The notes beneath the pieces were generated by a model. The model searched no databases. It had not been told where the DNA came from and worked only from the letters and a program-made list of their open reading frames with translations. A stretch of DNA of 64,000 bases from Mycobacterium yunnanensis (lineage in GTDB: Bacteria > Actinomycetota > Actinomycetes > Mycobacteriales > Mycobacteriaceae): positions 248,001 through 312,000 of the forward strand of contig NZ_JACKVK010000003.1 in assembly GCF_025823185.1 (NCBI RefSeq). The letters run 5' to 3'. Made by a program: the position numbers and the translations under genes. This document shows positions 46,149 through 54,542 of this stretch, piece after piece. Numbering within the stretch: the first letter of the stretch is position 1; the number at the start of each line of letters is the position of its first letter.

Positions 46149-47012
46149 TCAGCCGTGCCGACGGGTGTCGACCGAGACGCTGCCGTCGTCGGACCGCACC
46201 GTCACCTCGGAGACGGCCGTGGCAGGGTCCGTGGTCTCCGGGACGTCGACCGACGCCGCGTCCAGGGAGCGTGTGCGCACCAGGTAGGGCCCGGTGGGCG
46301 GCACGCTGATCGACACGTCACCACTGCCGGTCGTCGCGGTGATCCGGCGCGGGGCGGGGTTGGCGAACGTCACCGCGACGTCACCGTCGACGGAGTCGAC
46401 CGAGAAGGATTCGTTGACCGACAACGGCTTTCGGGATCTCACGTCACCGTCGCGCGCGGTGACGTCCACGACGTGCACGGCTCCGTTGAGGATGACGTCG
46501 CCGTCGGCGCTGCGGGCCACCAGCCGTGCGAGGTCGGCGTCGACGGTCAACGTCCCGTCGTCTTGTCGAGTGGTGACCGACAGGCGAGCGGCCACCGCCG
46601 GCGGCAGGGTGACGACCAGCTCACTCGGGCCGCCGAAGTCGACGATCCGACCCGGCCCCGTCGTGACGCGGATTCGCGTCTCACCGGCGTCGGTGGTCAC
46701 GTCGAGGGCGGGTCGGGCGCCCCGAGAGGAACCCACGGTGCGCAAGTCGGCGCGGGCAGTGCTCGCCGCCGGATCCGACGTCACCCGGACGGAGACGTCC
46801 GACGCGTCGATGAGGAGCGCTGTCGTGCCGCCAGGTAGATCCTTGCCGTCGTTGGTGACCCTCAGCGAGGCGATGCCGAGGGCCGCCGCCACCAGCGCGG
46901 CGACGAAGGCGACGACGATCACCGTCGCGGCGATCACGAGCAGGACACGCAGCGCGGTGCGATTTCCAGGGGTGAGCGGTGGTGGAGCCGACGGGGGAGC
47001 CAAGGTGGTCAC
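46149..47012 (-). CDS. DUF4097 beta-helix membrane protein (LiaG-like)
   Basis: A 287-residue protein with one N-terminal membrane helix (about residues 20-48) and an outside domain of short repeated beta segments (DVSVRVTSD, GDVILNGAVHVVDV, SVDGDVAVTF, GSGDVSISV), the pattern of DUF4097 adhesin-like beta-helix proteins. It lies 21 bp downstream of the LuxR-type regulator gene in the same operon. In Bacillus the LiaFSR envelope-stress operon includes a DUF4097 protein (LiaG), so a similar envelope-sensing or effector role is a fair guess. Confidence 0.8.
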   Translation of the reverse strand: MTTLAPPSAPPPLTPGNRTALRVLLVIAATVIVVAFVAALVAAALGIASLRVTNDGKDLPGGTTALLIDASDVSVRVTSDPAASTARADLRTVGSSRGARPALDVTTDAGETRIRVTTGPGRIVDFGGPSELVVTLPPAVAARLSVTTRQDDGTLTVDADLARLVARSADGDVILNGAVHVVDVTARDGDVRSRKPLSVNESFSVDSVDGDVAVTFANPAPRRITATTGSGDVSISVPPTGPYLVRTRSLDAASVDVPETTDPATAVSEVTVRSDDGSVSVDTRRHG

Positions 47013-47033
47013 GGTGGAATGCCTTTCAGTGGT

Positions 47034-47678
47034 TCAGGATTCGAGGTAGCGGAGGACGGCGAGGACGCGGCGGTTCTCGCTCTCGTCGGGCGTCAGGTTC
47101 AACTTCGTGAAGATCGACGCGATGTGCTTCTCGGCGCTGCCGACCGACACGTGCAGCGACGCCGCGATCGCCGAGTTGGCCCGGCCCTCGGCCATGAGTT
47201 GCAGCACCTCGAGTTCGCGGGGGGTCAGCGACTCGAGGGTGGAACGCTGCCGCGACCGGATGAGAATCTGGGAGACGACCTCGGGGTCGAGCACCGTGCC
47301 GCCACCGCCCACGACCTCGACGGTGTCGAGGAACGACGGCACGTCGGCGACACGGTCCTTGAGCAGGTAGCCGAAACCCCTGGTGTCCGAGGCGATCAGG
47401 TCGGCCGCGTAGCGCTCCTCGACGTAGTGCGACAGGACCAGCACCGCGGACTCTGGATTCTGGCTGCGCAGCAATGCCGCCGCGCGGATGCCCTCGTCGG
47501 TGAACGTCGGCGGCATCCGGACGTCCAGGATGGCCAGCGCGGGCCGCAGTTCGTTGACGATCCGCAACAGGTCGGTCGCGTCGGCCACGCCGGCCACCAC
47601 CTCGTGCCCGGCGTCGGTCAGGATGCGTTCGATGCCGGCCCGCAGCAACGCGGAGTCTTCGGCGATCACGATCCGCAT
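47034..47678 (-). CDS. NarL/LuxR-family response regulator
   Basis: A 214-residue response regulator. The receiver has MRIVIAEDSALLR and the phosphoacceptor D52 in AILDVRMPPTFTDEG; the C-terminal LuxR helix-turn-helix is LTPRELEVLQLMAEGRANSAIA with HVSVGSAEKHIASIF. Its ATG overlaps the 3' end of the kinase gene by 13 bp. The CGGGGG-N4-CCCCCG palindrome in its own promoter is a candidate binding site, as NarL-type regulators often bind inverted repeats. Confidence 0.92.
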   Translation of the reverse strand: MRIVIAEDSALLRAGIERILTDAGHEVVAGVADATDLLRIVNELRPALAILDVRMPPTFTDEGIRAAALLRSQNPESAVLVLSHYVEERYAADLIASDTRGFGYLLKDRVADVPSFLDTVEVVGGGGTVLDPEVVSQILIRSRQRSTLESLTPRELEVLQLMAEGRANSAIAASLHVSVGSAEKHIASIFTKLNLTPDESENRRVLAVLRYLES

Positions 47679-48964
47679 GGCAGCACCGCCGTCACGATCG
47701 TCGAACCGGTGACCGGGCTGGACACCTCGAACGTGCCGCGGGCCGCCGTCACGCGCTCCCCGAGGCCCCGCAGCCCCGTGGCGTCGTCGTCGGCGGTCAC
47801 CGTCGCGCCGCCGATCCCGTCGTCGTACACCGACACGAACAGCGCGTCGGACGCCTCGTCGAGGCGGACCGTGACGACGGCCTGGGTGGCCCGGGCGTGC
47901 TTGGCCACGTTGGTCAGCGCCTCGGCGACCACGAAGTACGCGCACGCCTCGACTTCCTCCGGCAGTCGTCGGGGTAGGCCGACCGTCAGCGTCGTCGGCA
48001 CCCCGGACGTCTCGATGCGCTGTACCACCGAGGACAGCGCGGCATCCAGACCGCGATCCGGCAGGATGGTGGGCGCGATGCCGCGGACCACGTTCCGCAA
48101 CTCCAGCAGGGCGCTCTTGGCGTCTTCGTGGGCCTCGCCGATGAGCTTCTTCGCCTGTGGCAGGTCGGTGTCGAGCTTGGTCTGGGCCAGGCCGATCGTC
48201 ATGGCCAGGGACACCAGTCGCGGCTGCACGCTGTCGTGCAGGTCCCGTTCGATGCGGTGGCGTTCGGTGTGCGCCGAGGAGACCGCGCCGCGACGGGCGT
48301 GGGAGAGAGCGCTGACCTCGTGCTGGAGTGCGGCCGTCGCCGACGGCGGCAGCAACCACCGGTCCACGGCGGCGTCGACGATCGGGCCGAACACGACGAT
48401 GCCGACGGCGGCGATTAAGGCGACGACGGCCAGCACCCACGCCAGGGGCGGTGAGACGAAACCGAATCTCAGGCCCACGTCACTGCGCCGGGCCGCCGTC
48501 GCGACCGCGGGGCCGACGACGGCGAAGGCCAGCAGTGCCAACGCGACGCCGGCGGCGAGGACGTCGACGGTCAGTCGCAGATAGTGGTGGCCGACCACCT
48601 TCCAGAAGCGGGCGCTGCCGATGTCGAGCCACAGCTGATGGGCCCAGTGCTGGAAGCCGTCATACGGTGAGATTCGGCGTGGGGGAACGGGAATGCCGAA
48701 CCCGAACACCGCCTCGCTCCGGATGCGCTCCACCCGTTCGATTCCGCGGACGAGGTAGACGAATATCACGACGCCGACGGCGAATCCGACGACGGACGGG
48801 ATCGACGAGATGGCGACGACGGCGACGAGCAGGGGAATCCAGAACCACACGACGCCCAGTGCGGCACCGGTCAGCATGGAGGCCGACGGGACCACGCCGA
48901 GGCGGCGGACGGGCGCAGGATCGTCCTGGCGTGCAGGCGGCATGTCGAGGGTCGTCGTAACCAT
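47666..48964 (-). CDS. NarL-type sensor histidine kinase (LiaS/DesK-like)
   Basis: A 432-residue kinase with two N-terminal helices, a conserved sensor-like region (PYDGFQHWAHQLWLDIGSAR), two more helices, then a HisKA_3 domain with the phospho-His near residue 243 in ERHRIERDLHDSVQPRLV and a C-terminal ATPase domain (EALTNVAKHARA, VYDDGIGG, GLRGLGERV). Short extracytoplasmic loops suggest it senses a membrane signal, as in the LiaS/VraS group. The ATG at 48964 is six bases after a TAGGTT -10 box, so the operon transcript is probably leaderless. Confidence 0.9.
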   Translation of the reverse strand: MVTTTLDMPPARQDDPAPVRRLGVVPSASMLTGAALGVVWFWIPLLVAVVAISSIPSVVGFAVGVVIFVYLVRGIERVERIRSEAVFGFGIPVPPRRISPYDGFQHWAHQLWLDIGSARFWKVVGHHYLRLTVDVLAAGVALALLAFAVVGPAVATAARRSDVGLRFGFVSPPLAWVLAVVALIAAVGIVVFGPIVDAAVDRWLLPPSATAALQHEVSALSHARRGAVSSAHTERHRIERDLHDSVQPRLVSLAMTIGLAQTKLDTDLPQAKKLIGEAHEDAKSALLELRNVVRGIAPTILPDRGLDAALSSVVQRIETSGVPTTLTVGLPRRLPEEVEACAYFVVAEALTNVAKHARATQAVVTVRLDEASDALFVSVYDDGIGGATVTADDDATGLRGLGERVTAARGTFEVSSPVTGSTIVTAVLPCGS

Positions 48965-48970
48965 GCCTTC

Positions 48971-49038
48971 AACCTAGGGAGTCGGGGCGCTCGGGCGGTA
49001 TGGCGTTTTCCCGCGACGTCGACGGGGGATAACCCCCG
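48971..49038 (-). promoter_or_regulatory. Palindromic promoter module P2 of the NarL-type system
   Basis: On the - strand the palindrome CGGGGGTTATCCCCCG (49038-49023) is followed after 11 bases by GGAAAACGCCAT (49011-49000), then CCGAG and a TAGGTT -10 box (48976-48971). The blocks and their spacing match module P1 at 43380-43446 almost base for base. The palindrome is shared with the divergent DoxX-like gene, whose likely -10 (TAGAAA) is at 49077-49082. Confidence 0.65.
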
Positions 49039-49107
49039 CCCCGATGAGTTTCGTGCACTCGTCGTGTCTGCTCCGGTAGAAAAGCAACCCACAGCGAGGA
49101 GCCCTCC

Positions 49108-49539
49108 GTGAACGTCGACGCCCCCAGCCCAACGAGCAGCACCAACGCCCCCGCCACCACGTCGCGGCGCAGGACCGTGACCGGCGTCGTCATCAGCGTG
49201 TTGGTCGGCGCCTTCCTAGCCGTCGACGTCATCGGCAAGCTCGTCGGTTTCGCGCAGGTCAAGGAGGGGACCGAAGCGCTGGGCTTTCCCGCTCACCAGG
49301 CTCTGGTGATGGGCGTGGTGCTCGCGGTGTGCGTCGTGGTCTACGCGATCCCACGTACCGCGGTGCTGGGAGCGCTCGGGATCACGGCCTACCTGGGCGG
49401 GGCCGTCACCGCGAACATGCGAATCGAGGCGCCGCTGGTCAGCACCACCCTCTTCGCCGTCTACCTCGGGGTGCTGATGTGGGTCGGCATGGTGCTGCGC
49501 CGCCCGGAGCTGCTCAAGGTGGCCGGTCTGACTCGCTGA
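49108..49539 (+). CDS. DoxX-like family membrane protein
   Basis: A 143-residue protein with four predicted helices after a Ser/Thr/Pro-rich N-terminus, in the pattern of DoxX-like proteins (VGAFLAVDVIGKLVGFAQV, ALGFPAHQALVMG, LGALGITAYLGGAVTAN). Members are linked to redox and thiol stress but lack a firm function. The GTG at 49108 has a GAGGAG ribosome site. It is divergent from the NarL-type operon and could share its palindromic operator. Confidence 0.78.
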   Translation: MNVDAPSPTSSTNAPATTSRRRTVTGVVISVLVGAFLAVDVIGKLVGFAQVKEGTEALGFPAHQALVMGVVLAVCVVVYAIPRTAVLGALGITAYLGGAVTANMRIEAPLVSTTLFAVYLGVLMWVGMVLRRPELLKVAGLTR

Positions 49540-49581
49540 AGTCTGCCGCGGTGCTGACGGTCGGCATGCCAGAATCCGGTC

Positions 49582-50475
49582 GTGCACATCGGAATGACCC
49601 TGCCGGTGATGGAGCCCGATCTCGACGGCGCCACGCTGAAGCAATGGGCTCGCATCGTCGACGACGGCCCGTTCAGTTCGTTGTGCTGGGGTGAACGCAT
49701 CGCGTTCGGCAATCCGGATTCGTCGACGTTGCTCGGGGCGGTGGCGGCGTGGACCGACCGCGTCCGCCTGGTGACGACGGTGGTGGTGCCGCAGTTGCAC
49801 GACCCCGTCATGTTGGCGAAGGCCCTCGCCACGGGCGACATGCTCAGCGGTGGACGGCTGACCGTCGGCATCGGCGTCGGCGGCCGCAAGGAGGACTACG
49901 ACGCGGTAGGTGCCGACATCGCGACCCAGACCATGCGCGGCATGGCCGAGCGGGTCGCGATCATGAAGCGGGTCTGGGCCGGGGAGAAGGTCACCGAATC
50001 GGTTCTGCCCGTTGGCCCCCCACCCGCACGAGTCGGCGGCCCACCGCTGCTGGTCGGGACGATCGGTCCCAAGACCGTGCGCAGCGCAGCCCAGTGGGCC
50101 GACGGGATGGCGGGCACCACCCTCGATCTCGACGTCGGCCAGCAGAATGCGTTGTTCGACGTCGCACGGGCCGCCTGGAGTGCGGCCGGCAAGCCGAAAC
50201 CCCATCTGGCGACGTCGTTTTGGTTCGCCATGGGGGAGGGCGACGGCCCACGCGCGCAGATGCACCGGCACCTTCGTCGCTACATGAACTGGATTCCCGC
50301 CGAGTTCGTCGACGCGATGGCCCCCACGACGGGGTGGACGGGCGACGAGGACGACCTACGCGAGGTGTTGCGGGCCTTCGAGGCCATCGGCACCGACGAA
50401 GTCCACCTCATCCCGACCAGTGCCGACGTCGACCAGCTTCGCCGGGTCGCCGACGTGGCCGCGGACTTCATCTGA
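49582..50475 (+). CDS. LLM-class F420-type oxidoreductase
   Basis: A 297-residue luciferase-like TIM-barrel oxidoreductase (MHIGMTLPVMEPDL, VRLVTTVVVPQLHDPVMLAKALAT, SGGRLTVGIGVGGRKEDYDAVG). The GGR-TVGIGVG segment and length are usual for mycobacterial F420-dependent members, although FMN use cannot be excluded. The GTG at 49582 lies 42 bases after the DoxX-like gene. It is convergent with the nitrile hydratase regulatory gene; no functional link is evident. Confidence 0.85.
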   Translation: MHIGMTLPVMEPDLDGATLKQWARIVDDGPFSSLCWGERIAFGNPDSSTLLGAVAAWTDRVRLVTTVVVPQLHDPVMLAKALATGDMLSGGRLTVGIGVGGRKEDYDAVGADIATQTMRGMAERVAIMKRVWAGEKVTESVLPVGPPPARVGGPPLLVGTIGPKTVRSAAQWADGMAGTTLDLDVGQQNALFDVARAAWSAAGKPKPHLATSFWFAMGEGDGPRAQMHRHLRRYMNWIPAEFVDAMAPTTGWTGDEDDLREVLRAFEAIGTDEVHLIPTSADVDQLRRVADVAADFI

Positions 50476-50499
50476 CGCATGCACCTCGCGCGGACGGTG

Positions 50500-51585
50500 C
50501 TAGGCGGCCGAGATCCGCTGACGGACTTCGAAGTCCATGCCCACTGCCTCGGCGACGTAGATGTCCTGCGACATCTGGTTGCCGCGCATCGTGACCTCGC
50601 CCCGCGGGCTGACGTAGGTGAGGTTCTCCGCAGCCGCGGTGAGTTCGGGGATGCCGAGGGACCCTGCCCGGCTGGCCAGGTTGATGAGCAGCGTCAACGC
50701 CTCGTAACAGGATTCACCGATGCTGTTGAGGGCGGGCGCGGCGGGTCCGAAGCGGGAGTAGTAGTGCCCGGCGAAGTCCATGCTCGCCGCGGTGTTGAGC
50801 GCTTCGAAGTAGCCCGCGGAGGCGAAGAGGCCCTCGTTGCTCTCGGATCCGCTGGCCATCAGCATGTTCTCCTCGACGTGCGGGCTGAGCCGTGGCACCG
50901 CACTCGCCATGCCGGCCGCGGCGAACTGACGGTTGAACTCGACACCGTCACCACCGACCAGCAGGAGCAGCACCCCTGAGGCCCCGGTCGTCTCGACGTG
51001 CCGAATGGCTGCGCCGAAGTCGGAGGTGCCCAGCGGGAGGTACAACTCTCCCACCAGTGGGCGCCCGCGGGATTGGGCATGCAGGCGTGCGGCGGTGCCC
51101 GTCTCGCGCGGCCACACGTAGTCGTTGCCGATCACCACCCAGCGGTCGACTCCGTACTCGGTGTTCATCCAGTCCATCGCGGGGAGGAGCTGGCGGGCCG
51201 GAGTCTCGCCGGTGAGGAACAGTCCGGGGGTGCGTTCCCCACCCTCGTAGAGGGGGCCGTAGACGTAGGGCACCCGGTTGGCGGTGACCTTGGCGACCGC
51301 TTGGCGCACCGGCGAGATGTGCCATCCGGTGACGGCGTCCACGGCACCGAGTTCGATGAGCGCGGCGATCTCGGCGGCCACTGCTGCCGGTGCGCGGCTG
51401 CCGTCGACCGGAGTCAGGTTGACCCGGCGCCCGAGCAGACCCGCACGGGAGTTGACGTCGGCGATCGCCAACTCCGCGCAGGCTTCGCACGACGGTCCGT
51501 AGATGCCGGCAGATCCGCTCTGGGGGACCACCAGCGCGACGTCGAGCGTGTCACGTGCCGGGTCGACGGGAGACTGGCCGTACAC
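50500..51585 (-). CDS. AmiC/NhhC-like amide-sensing regulator
   Basis: A 361-residue periplasmic-binding-protein fold of the amide/urea ABC type (VALVVPQSGSAGIYGPSCEACAELA, AVTGWHISPVRQAVA). It has no signal peptide and no lipobox, so it should be cytoplasmic, like AmiC of Pseudomonas and NhhC/NhlC of Rhodococcus rhodochrous J1, which sense amides and control amidase or nitrile hydratase genes. The GTG at 51585 follows a GGAGGAGG ribosome site. Together with the MarR gene just upstream it recreates the NhhC-NhhD pair known from cobalt nitrile hydratase loci. Confidence 0.85.
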   Translation of the reverse strand: MYGQSPVDPARDTLDVALVVPQSGSAGIYGPSCEACAELAIADVNSRAGLLGRRVNLTPVDGSRAPAAVAAEIAALIELGAVDAVTGWHISPVRQAVAKVTANRVPYVYGPLYEGGERTPGLFLTGETPARQLLPAMDWMNTEYGVDRWVVIGNDYVWPRETGTAARLHAQSRGRPLVGELYLPLGTSDFGAAIRHVETTGASGVLLLLVGGDGVEFNRQFAAAGMASAVPRLSPHVEENMLMASGSESNEGLFASAGYFEALNTAASMDFAGHYYSRFGPAAPALNSIGESCYEALTLLINLASRAGSLGIPELTAAAENLTYVSPRGEVTMRGNQMSQDIYVAEAVGMDFEVRQRISAA

Positions 51586-51655
51586 GTGTCACCTCCTCCG
51601 CTCGTGCGCCCCATGGATCGTGACCGCCGAGAGTTACCACGGCATGTCGTGGGTG

Positions 51656-52126
51656 TTAGCGACCGGGAACCGGCAATTCCGAGAGTCTGGCCAACGTCGC
51701 GAGCAGCGCAGCGGCGGTGTCCTCGCCGAACTCGTCGACCAGTGCGCTCCGAAGGGATGCCTCTTGCCGTAGGAGCTTGCGCACCTTGGTCTTACCCTTC
51801 GCCGACAGGTACACGAGCACGCGTCGCCGGTCCGTCGCGTCGACGCGCCGGACGACCAATCCACCGTCGACCAACTTGTCCACGATTCGCGTCAGCGTCG
51901 GCGGCGCCACCGACATTGCCGTGGCGATGTCACTCATCGGGAGCCCGTTGCCGTCGCGCAGCGCCCCGAGCACCCGCCACCCCTCGATGCCGTTCACCTC
52001 GGCGTCCAGTAGCCCGGTCGACAATGCCTCAGTCCACCAGCGGCCCACCCGGAACAAGACCTCGGAGACGCTGTCCAGACTCGTGGTGGTGGGCACGGCC
52101 CCTCCTCTCGACACGCTCGTCGTCAT
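51656..52126 (-). CDS. MarR-family regulator (NhhD/NhlD-like)
   Basis: A 156-residue winged-helix regulator of the MarR family: helix-turn-helix LPMSDIATAMSVAPPTLTRIVDKL followed by the wing VRRVDATDRRRVLVYLSAKG. In R. rhodochrous J1 a MarR-like protein (NhhD/NhlD) works with an AmiC-like partner to regulate nitrile hydratase in response to amide. The position here, between the AmiC-like gene and the nitrile hydratase operon and on the same strand, points to the same job. The ATG at 52126 is preferred over an upstream TTG. A hairpin separates it from the structural genes. Confidence 0.87.
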   Translation of the reverse strand: MTTSVSRGGAVPTTTSLDSVSEVLFRVGRWWTEALSTGLLDAEVNGIEGWRVLGALRDGNGLPMSDIATAMSVAPPTLTRIVDKLVDGGLVVRRVDATDRRRVLVYLSAKGKTKVRKLLRQEASLRSALVDEFGEDTAAALLATLARLSELPVPGR

Positions 52127-52151
52127 TGCCAATTGTGTTTCCGGCCAGCAT

Positions 52152-52171
52152 ATCCGGCGTCGTCGCCGGAT
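52152..52171 (-). terminator. Hairpin after the nitrile hydratase operon
   Basis: ATCCGGCG-TCGT-CGCCGGAT is a perfect 8-bp stem with a 4-base loop, seven bases after the stop of the DUF1097 gene. It probably ends the nthB-nthA-accessory-DUF1097 transcript and separates it from the MarR gene. There is no strong U-tract. Confidence 0.6.
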
Positions 52172-52178
52172 GCCGAAC

Positions 52179-52697
52179 TCACGCGGGTTGCCCCGACTCG
52201 ACGGCGCGGACGCCCGCCAGTCTGGCGATCACCGAGGCTCCCCACTCCGACGCGATCCCGAAGCATGCACCCACCAAGGCGGTGGCGGCGGCGATCAACG
52301 CCGGGTGCGACACCCCCGTGGTCAGGATGCCGTGTCCGGTGGCGGCGATCGTGCCGACGGTCATCGCGAAGCCGAACACGATCGCCGGGGTGGCCGACAG
52401 CCACGGGAGCCGGGACACCTGAACCATTGTCAGGCTGCCTATTCCGACCGCGACGGCCAGCAGGACGGCGCTGGAAGTGGCGCTGGCGGCCAGCAACGTG
52501 CACGTGGCGATGGCGATGCCCGCCCAGTTGCAGGCGACGGACTTCACCAGGCCCGCGGGGCCAGACCCGACGAAGAAGAACGACGCCCATGCCAGGAACA
52601 GCACCCATACAGGAAGCGGCCAGACCGTCGCGGTCAGCCACGTGGACAGGGCGCCGAACAATCCGACGCTGAGGGAAAGCGCGGTGGCCTTGCTCAT
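52179..52697 (-). CDS. DUF1097-type membrane protein
   Basis: A 172-residue protein with about five hydrophobic segments and few charges (LFLAWASFFFVGSGPAG, CNWAGIAIATCTLLA), which fits DUF1097 (YcdZ-like) proteins. Its gene follows the nitrile hydratase accessory gene by 10 bases and precedes the terminator hairpin, so it belongs to the operon. It could help uptake or release of the nitrile, amide or acid, but that is a guess from position only. Confidence 0.72.
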   Translation of the reverse strand: MSKATALSLSVGLFGALSTWLTATVWPLPVWVLFLAWASFFFVGSGPAGLVKSVACNWAGIAIATCTLLAASATSSAVLLAVAVGIGSLTMVQVSRLPWLSATPAIVFGFAMTVGTIAATGHGILTTGVSHPALIAAATALVGACFGIASEWGASVIARLAGVRAVESGQPA

Positions 52698-52707
52698 GTC
52701 GGGGCTC

Positions 52708-53082
52708 CTAGTGGTGATGCGGGTGGTCGTGATCGTGGTCGTCGTGCGCGAGCAACGCCGCCTCGGCGGCGGTCCGCTCGTCGAGAGCCGTCGCGTCGAA
52801 GAACTCCTTGGTCGCCGCGAGCCGGCAGAACGCCTCCCCGAATTGGCGGTAGTACACCGCCGGATCGCACACGTCGGTCACACCCGACTCGTCGATCACC
52901 GCGATCAGGTGTTCCTTGAACTCGTCCCATTCGAAGGCGCCGGCCTTGCAGAGGTGCACGACGAGTCCGAACAGGCGTCCCTGCCAGGGGGCGTCGAAGA
53001 CCAGTTCGCCGTTCGATCTCGGAAGGGCCGAGGCGCCCTGCCAGTCGTCGAACCCGGTGAGGTCAACCGTGGCCGTGGTCAT
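52708..53082 (-). CDS. Nitrile hydratase accessory/activator protein with His-rich tail
   Basis: A 124-residue protein of the nitrile hydratase accessory family, related to the N-terminal part of the beta subunit (LVFDAPWQGRLFGLVVHLCKAGAFEWDEFK). In cobalt enzymes such small beta-like proteins carry the alpha subunit and deliver cobalt by subunit swapping. The C-terminus ends in HDDHDHDHPHHH, a likely metal-binding tail suited to cobalt loading. It starts one base before the alpha-subunit stop region and is third in the operon. Confidence 0.9.
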   Translation of the reverse strand: MTTATVDLTGFDDWQGASALPRSNGELVFDAPWQGRLFGLVVHLCKAGAFEWDEFKEHLIAVIDESGVTDVCDPAVYYRQFGEAFCRLAATKEFFDATALDERTAAEAALLAHDDHDHDHPHHH

Positions 53083-53673
53083 CTAGGACCCCGTCCCGAC
53101 CAGCGCGGTGCCGACCATCGAGTCGCGGCTGATCATCGGGAGGAGGTCGTCGACGCTCAAGCCGTCGGTGCCCTCGGGGCGACGGGGGATCACCAGGTAT
53201 CGAATCTCGGCGCTGCTGTCCCAGACGTCGACCTTGACGTCCTCGGGCAAGTCGACACCGAATTCGGCCAGGACGCTTCGGGGTTCCTTCACCACCCTGG
53301 CGCGGTACTGGGGGTACTTGAACCATGCCGGCGGGATGCCGAGAAGTGTCCAGGGGTAGCACGAGCACAGCGTGCAGACGACGACGTTGTGTCGTTCCGC
53401 GGTGTTCTCGACGGCCACCATGTGCTCGGTCTGCAGTCCGGTGAATCCCATGTCGGCGATGGCGGCGGTGGCGTCGCGCAGCAGCCATTCCTTGTATTGC
53501 GGGTCGGTCCACGCCCTGGCGACGACCTTGGCGCCGTTGACGGGCCCCATGTCGTTCTCGAATGACGCGACCACCGCGTCGACGGCCTCGTGTTCGGCAA
53601 GGCCCTTCTCGACCATCAGCGACTCGAGTGCGTTCACCCGAGCTTCGACGTCGCTTAGTGAAAGCCAGTCCAT
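53083..53673 (-). CDS. nthA: Cobalt-type nitrile hydratase alpha subunit
   Basis: A 196-residue alpha subunit. The metal-binding motif is C100-T-L-C103-S-C105 within VVCTLCSCYPW; Thr at the second position is the mark of cobalt (non-corrin) enzymes, while iron enzymes have Ser. C103 and C105 would be oxidised to sulfinic and sulfenic acid in the mature enzyme. It hydrates nitriles to amides together with the beta subunit. The ATG at 53673 has a GAGGAG ribosome site. The order beta-alpha-accessory is usual for cobalt types. Confidence 0.95.
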   Translation of the reverse strand: MDWLSLSDVEARVNALESLMVEKGLAEHEAVDAVVASFENDMGPVNGAKVVARAWTDPQYKEWLLRDATAAIADMGFTGLQTEHMVAVENTAERHNVVVCTLCSCYPWTLLGIPPAWFKYPQYRARVVKEPRSVLAEFGVDLPEDVKVDVWDSSAEIRYLVIPRRPEGTDGLSVDDLLPMISRDSMVGTALVGTGS

Positions 53674-53704
53674 CGTCTCATCTCCTCGTTCTCGTCGTGT
53701 GGGA

Positions 53705-54400
53705 CTACGTGGTGGGTTCGAGGTAGTCCTCGAACAGGTCGGCGTACAGGTCGAATTCCTCGGGGGCGGCGTCGCCCCACAGTTCGGTCGAGGTGAACCG
53801 CACCATGTAGAGCTGGTGTGGCACGTCGGTCTGCTGGTGCGCACTGGCCGCCGGGTCGTGGAAGGCGCCGTACTGCTTGGCGATCACGCCGCTGGCGCGG
53901 TTGAGGTACCCGGGCAGCCGGTTGTGGCTGGACTCGTGGATGTTCTTCACCCGCACGGTGGCGCCCACGTCGTAGACGGGCGGCGCCTCGGCGGGCAGAT
54001 CGTGGGGAGTGCCCTTCCACAGCACGTCGACCATCTTCTCGGCGAAGGGGGACAGCGTCGCCGGCTTCTCGGGGTGCGGCGTCATGCTCGGTGCGCCGAG
54101 TTCGACCATCCGCTTGTCGATCTCGTCGTGAGAGATGTACCCCTTGTCGTTGAGCAGCTTCTCCACCGAGAACAGCCAGTGCGCGTAGTAGGTGGAGTCG
54201 GTGTAGTCACTCCACCGCATCAGCTCGATGCCGTGGCGCTGCTCGTCGAGGTTGAACGCGCCCTTGGCGATGGCCATCGCGGTGACCGCGTGCATCCGAC
54301 CCTCGAACGGGTAGCGCCAGTCGGGGATGCCGGGTTCGAGGAACTCGGTGGCGATGGGTCCGAGACCGTCGCGGCCTCCGACGTCGTGTGGACCGTGCAT
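53705..54400 (-). CDS. nthB: Nitrile hydratase beta subunit
   Basis: A 231-residue beta subunit with the classic N-terminus MHGPHDVGGRDGLGP, the helical segment HWLFSVEKLLNDKGYIS and a C-terminal beta-barrel (VGATVRVKNIHESSHNRLPG, TSTELWGDAAPEEFDLYADL). It completes the active site with the alpha subunit. Its ATG follows a GGAGACC ribosome site. It is the first gene of the operon and divergent from the cbtB gene over a 254-bp regulatory region. Confidence 0.95.
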   Translation of the reverse strand: MHGPHDVGGRDGLGPIATEFLEPGIPDWRYPFEGRMHAVTAMAIAKGAFNLDEQRHGIELMRWSDYTDSTYYAHWLFSVEKLLNDKGYISHDEIDKRMVELGAPSMTPHPEKPATLSPFAEKMVDVLWKGTPHDLPAEAPPVYDVGATVRVKNIHESSHNRLPGYLNRASGVIAKQYGAFHDPAASAHQQTDVPHQLYMVRFTSTELWGDAAPEEFDLYADLFEDYLEPTT

Positions 54401-54419
54401 ATCGGTGGTCTCCGATCGT

Positions 54420-54459
54420 TAGTTATGGCTGGAAATACTTCCAATGAGCAACTAAACCC
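54420..54459 (-). promoter_or_regulatory. nthB promoter with nested operator dyads
   Basis: On the - strand a -35-like TTGCTC and a -10-like CATAAC(T) are separated by 18 bases, close before the nthB ATG. The perfect palindrome TGGAA-ATAC-TTCCA (54430-54443) sits in the spacer, and TAGTT (54420-54424) and AACTA (54450-54454) form an outer dyad at nearly equal distances. This is the kind of placement a repressor such as the MarR protein would use. Confidence 0.5.
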
Positions 54460-54542
54460 ACTCGTGCCGCACTTCGCAATCGCTACGACCAGGCCGTAAC
54501 GCAGGATTTACAGCAGCCAACGCCCTTTGTTAAGAACGAGTT

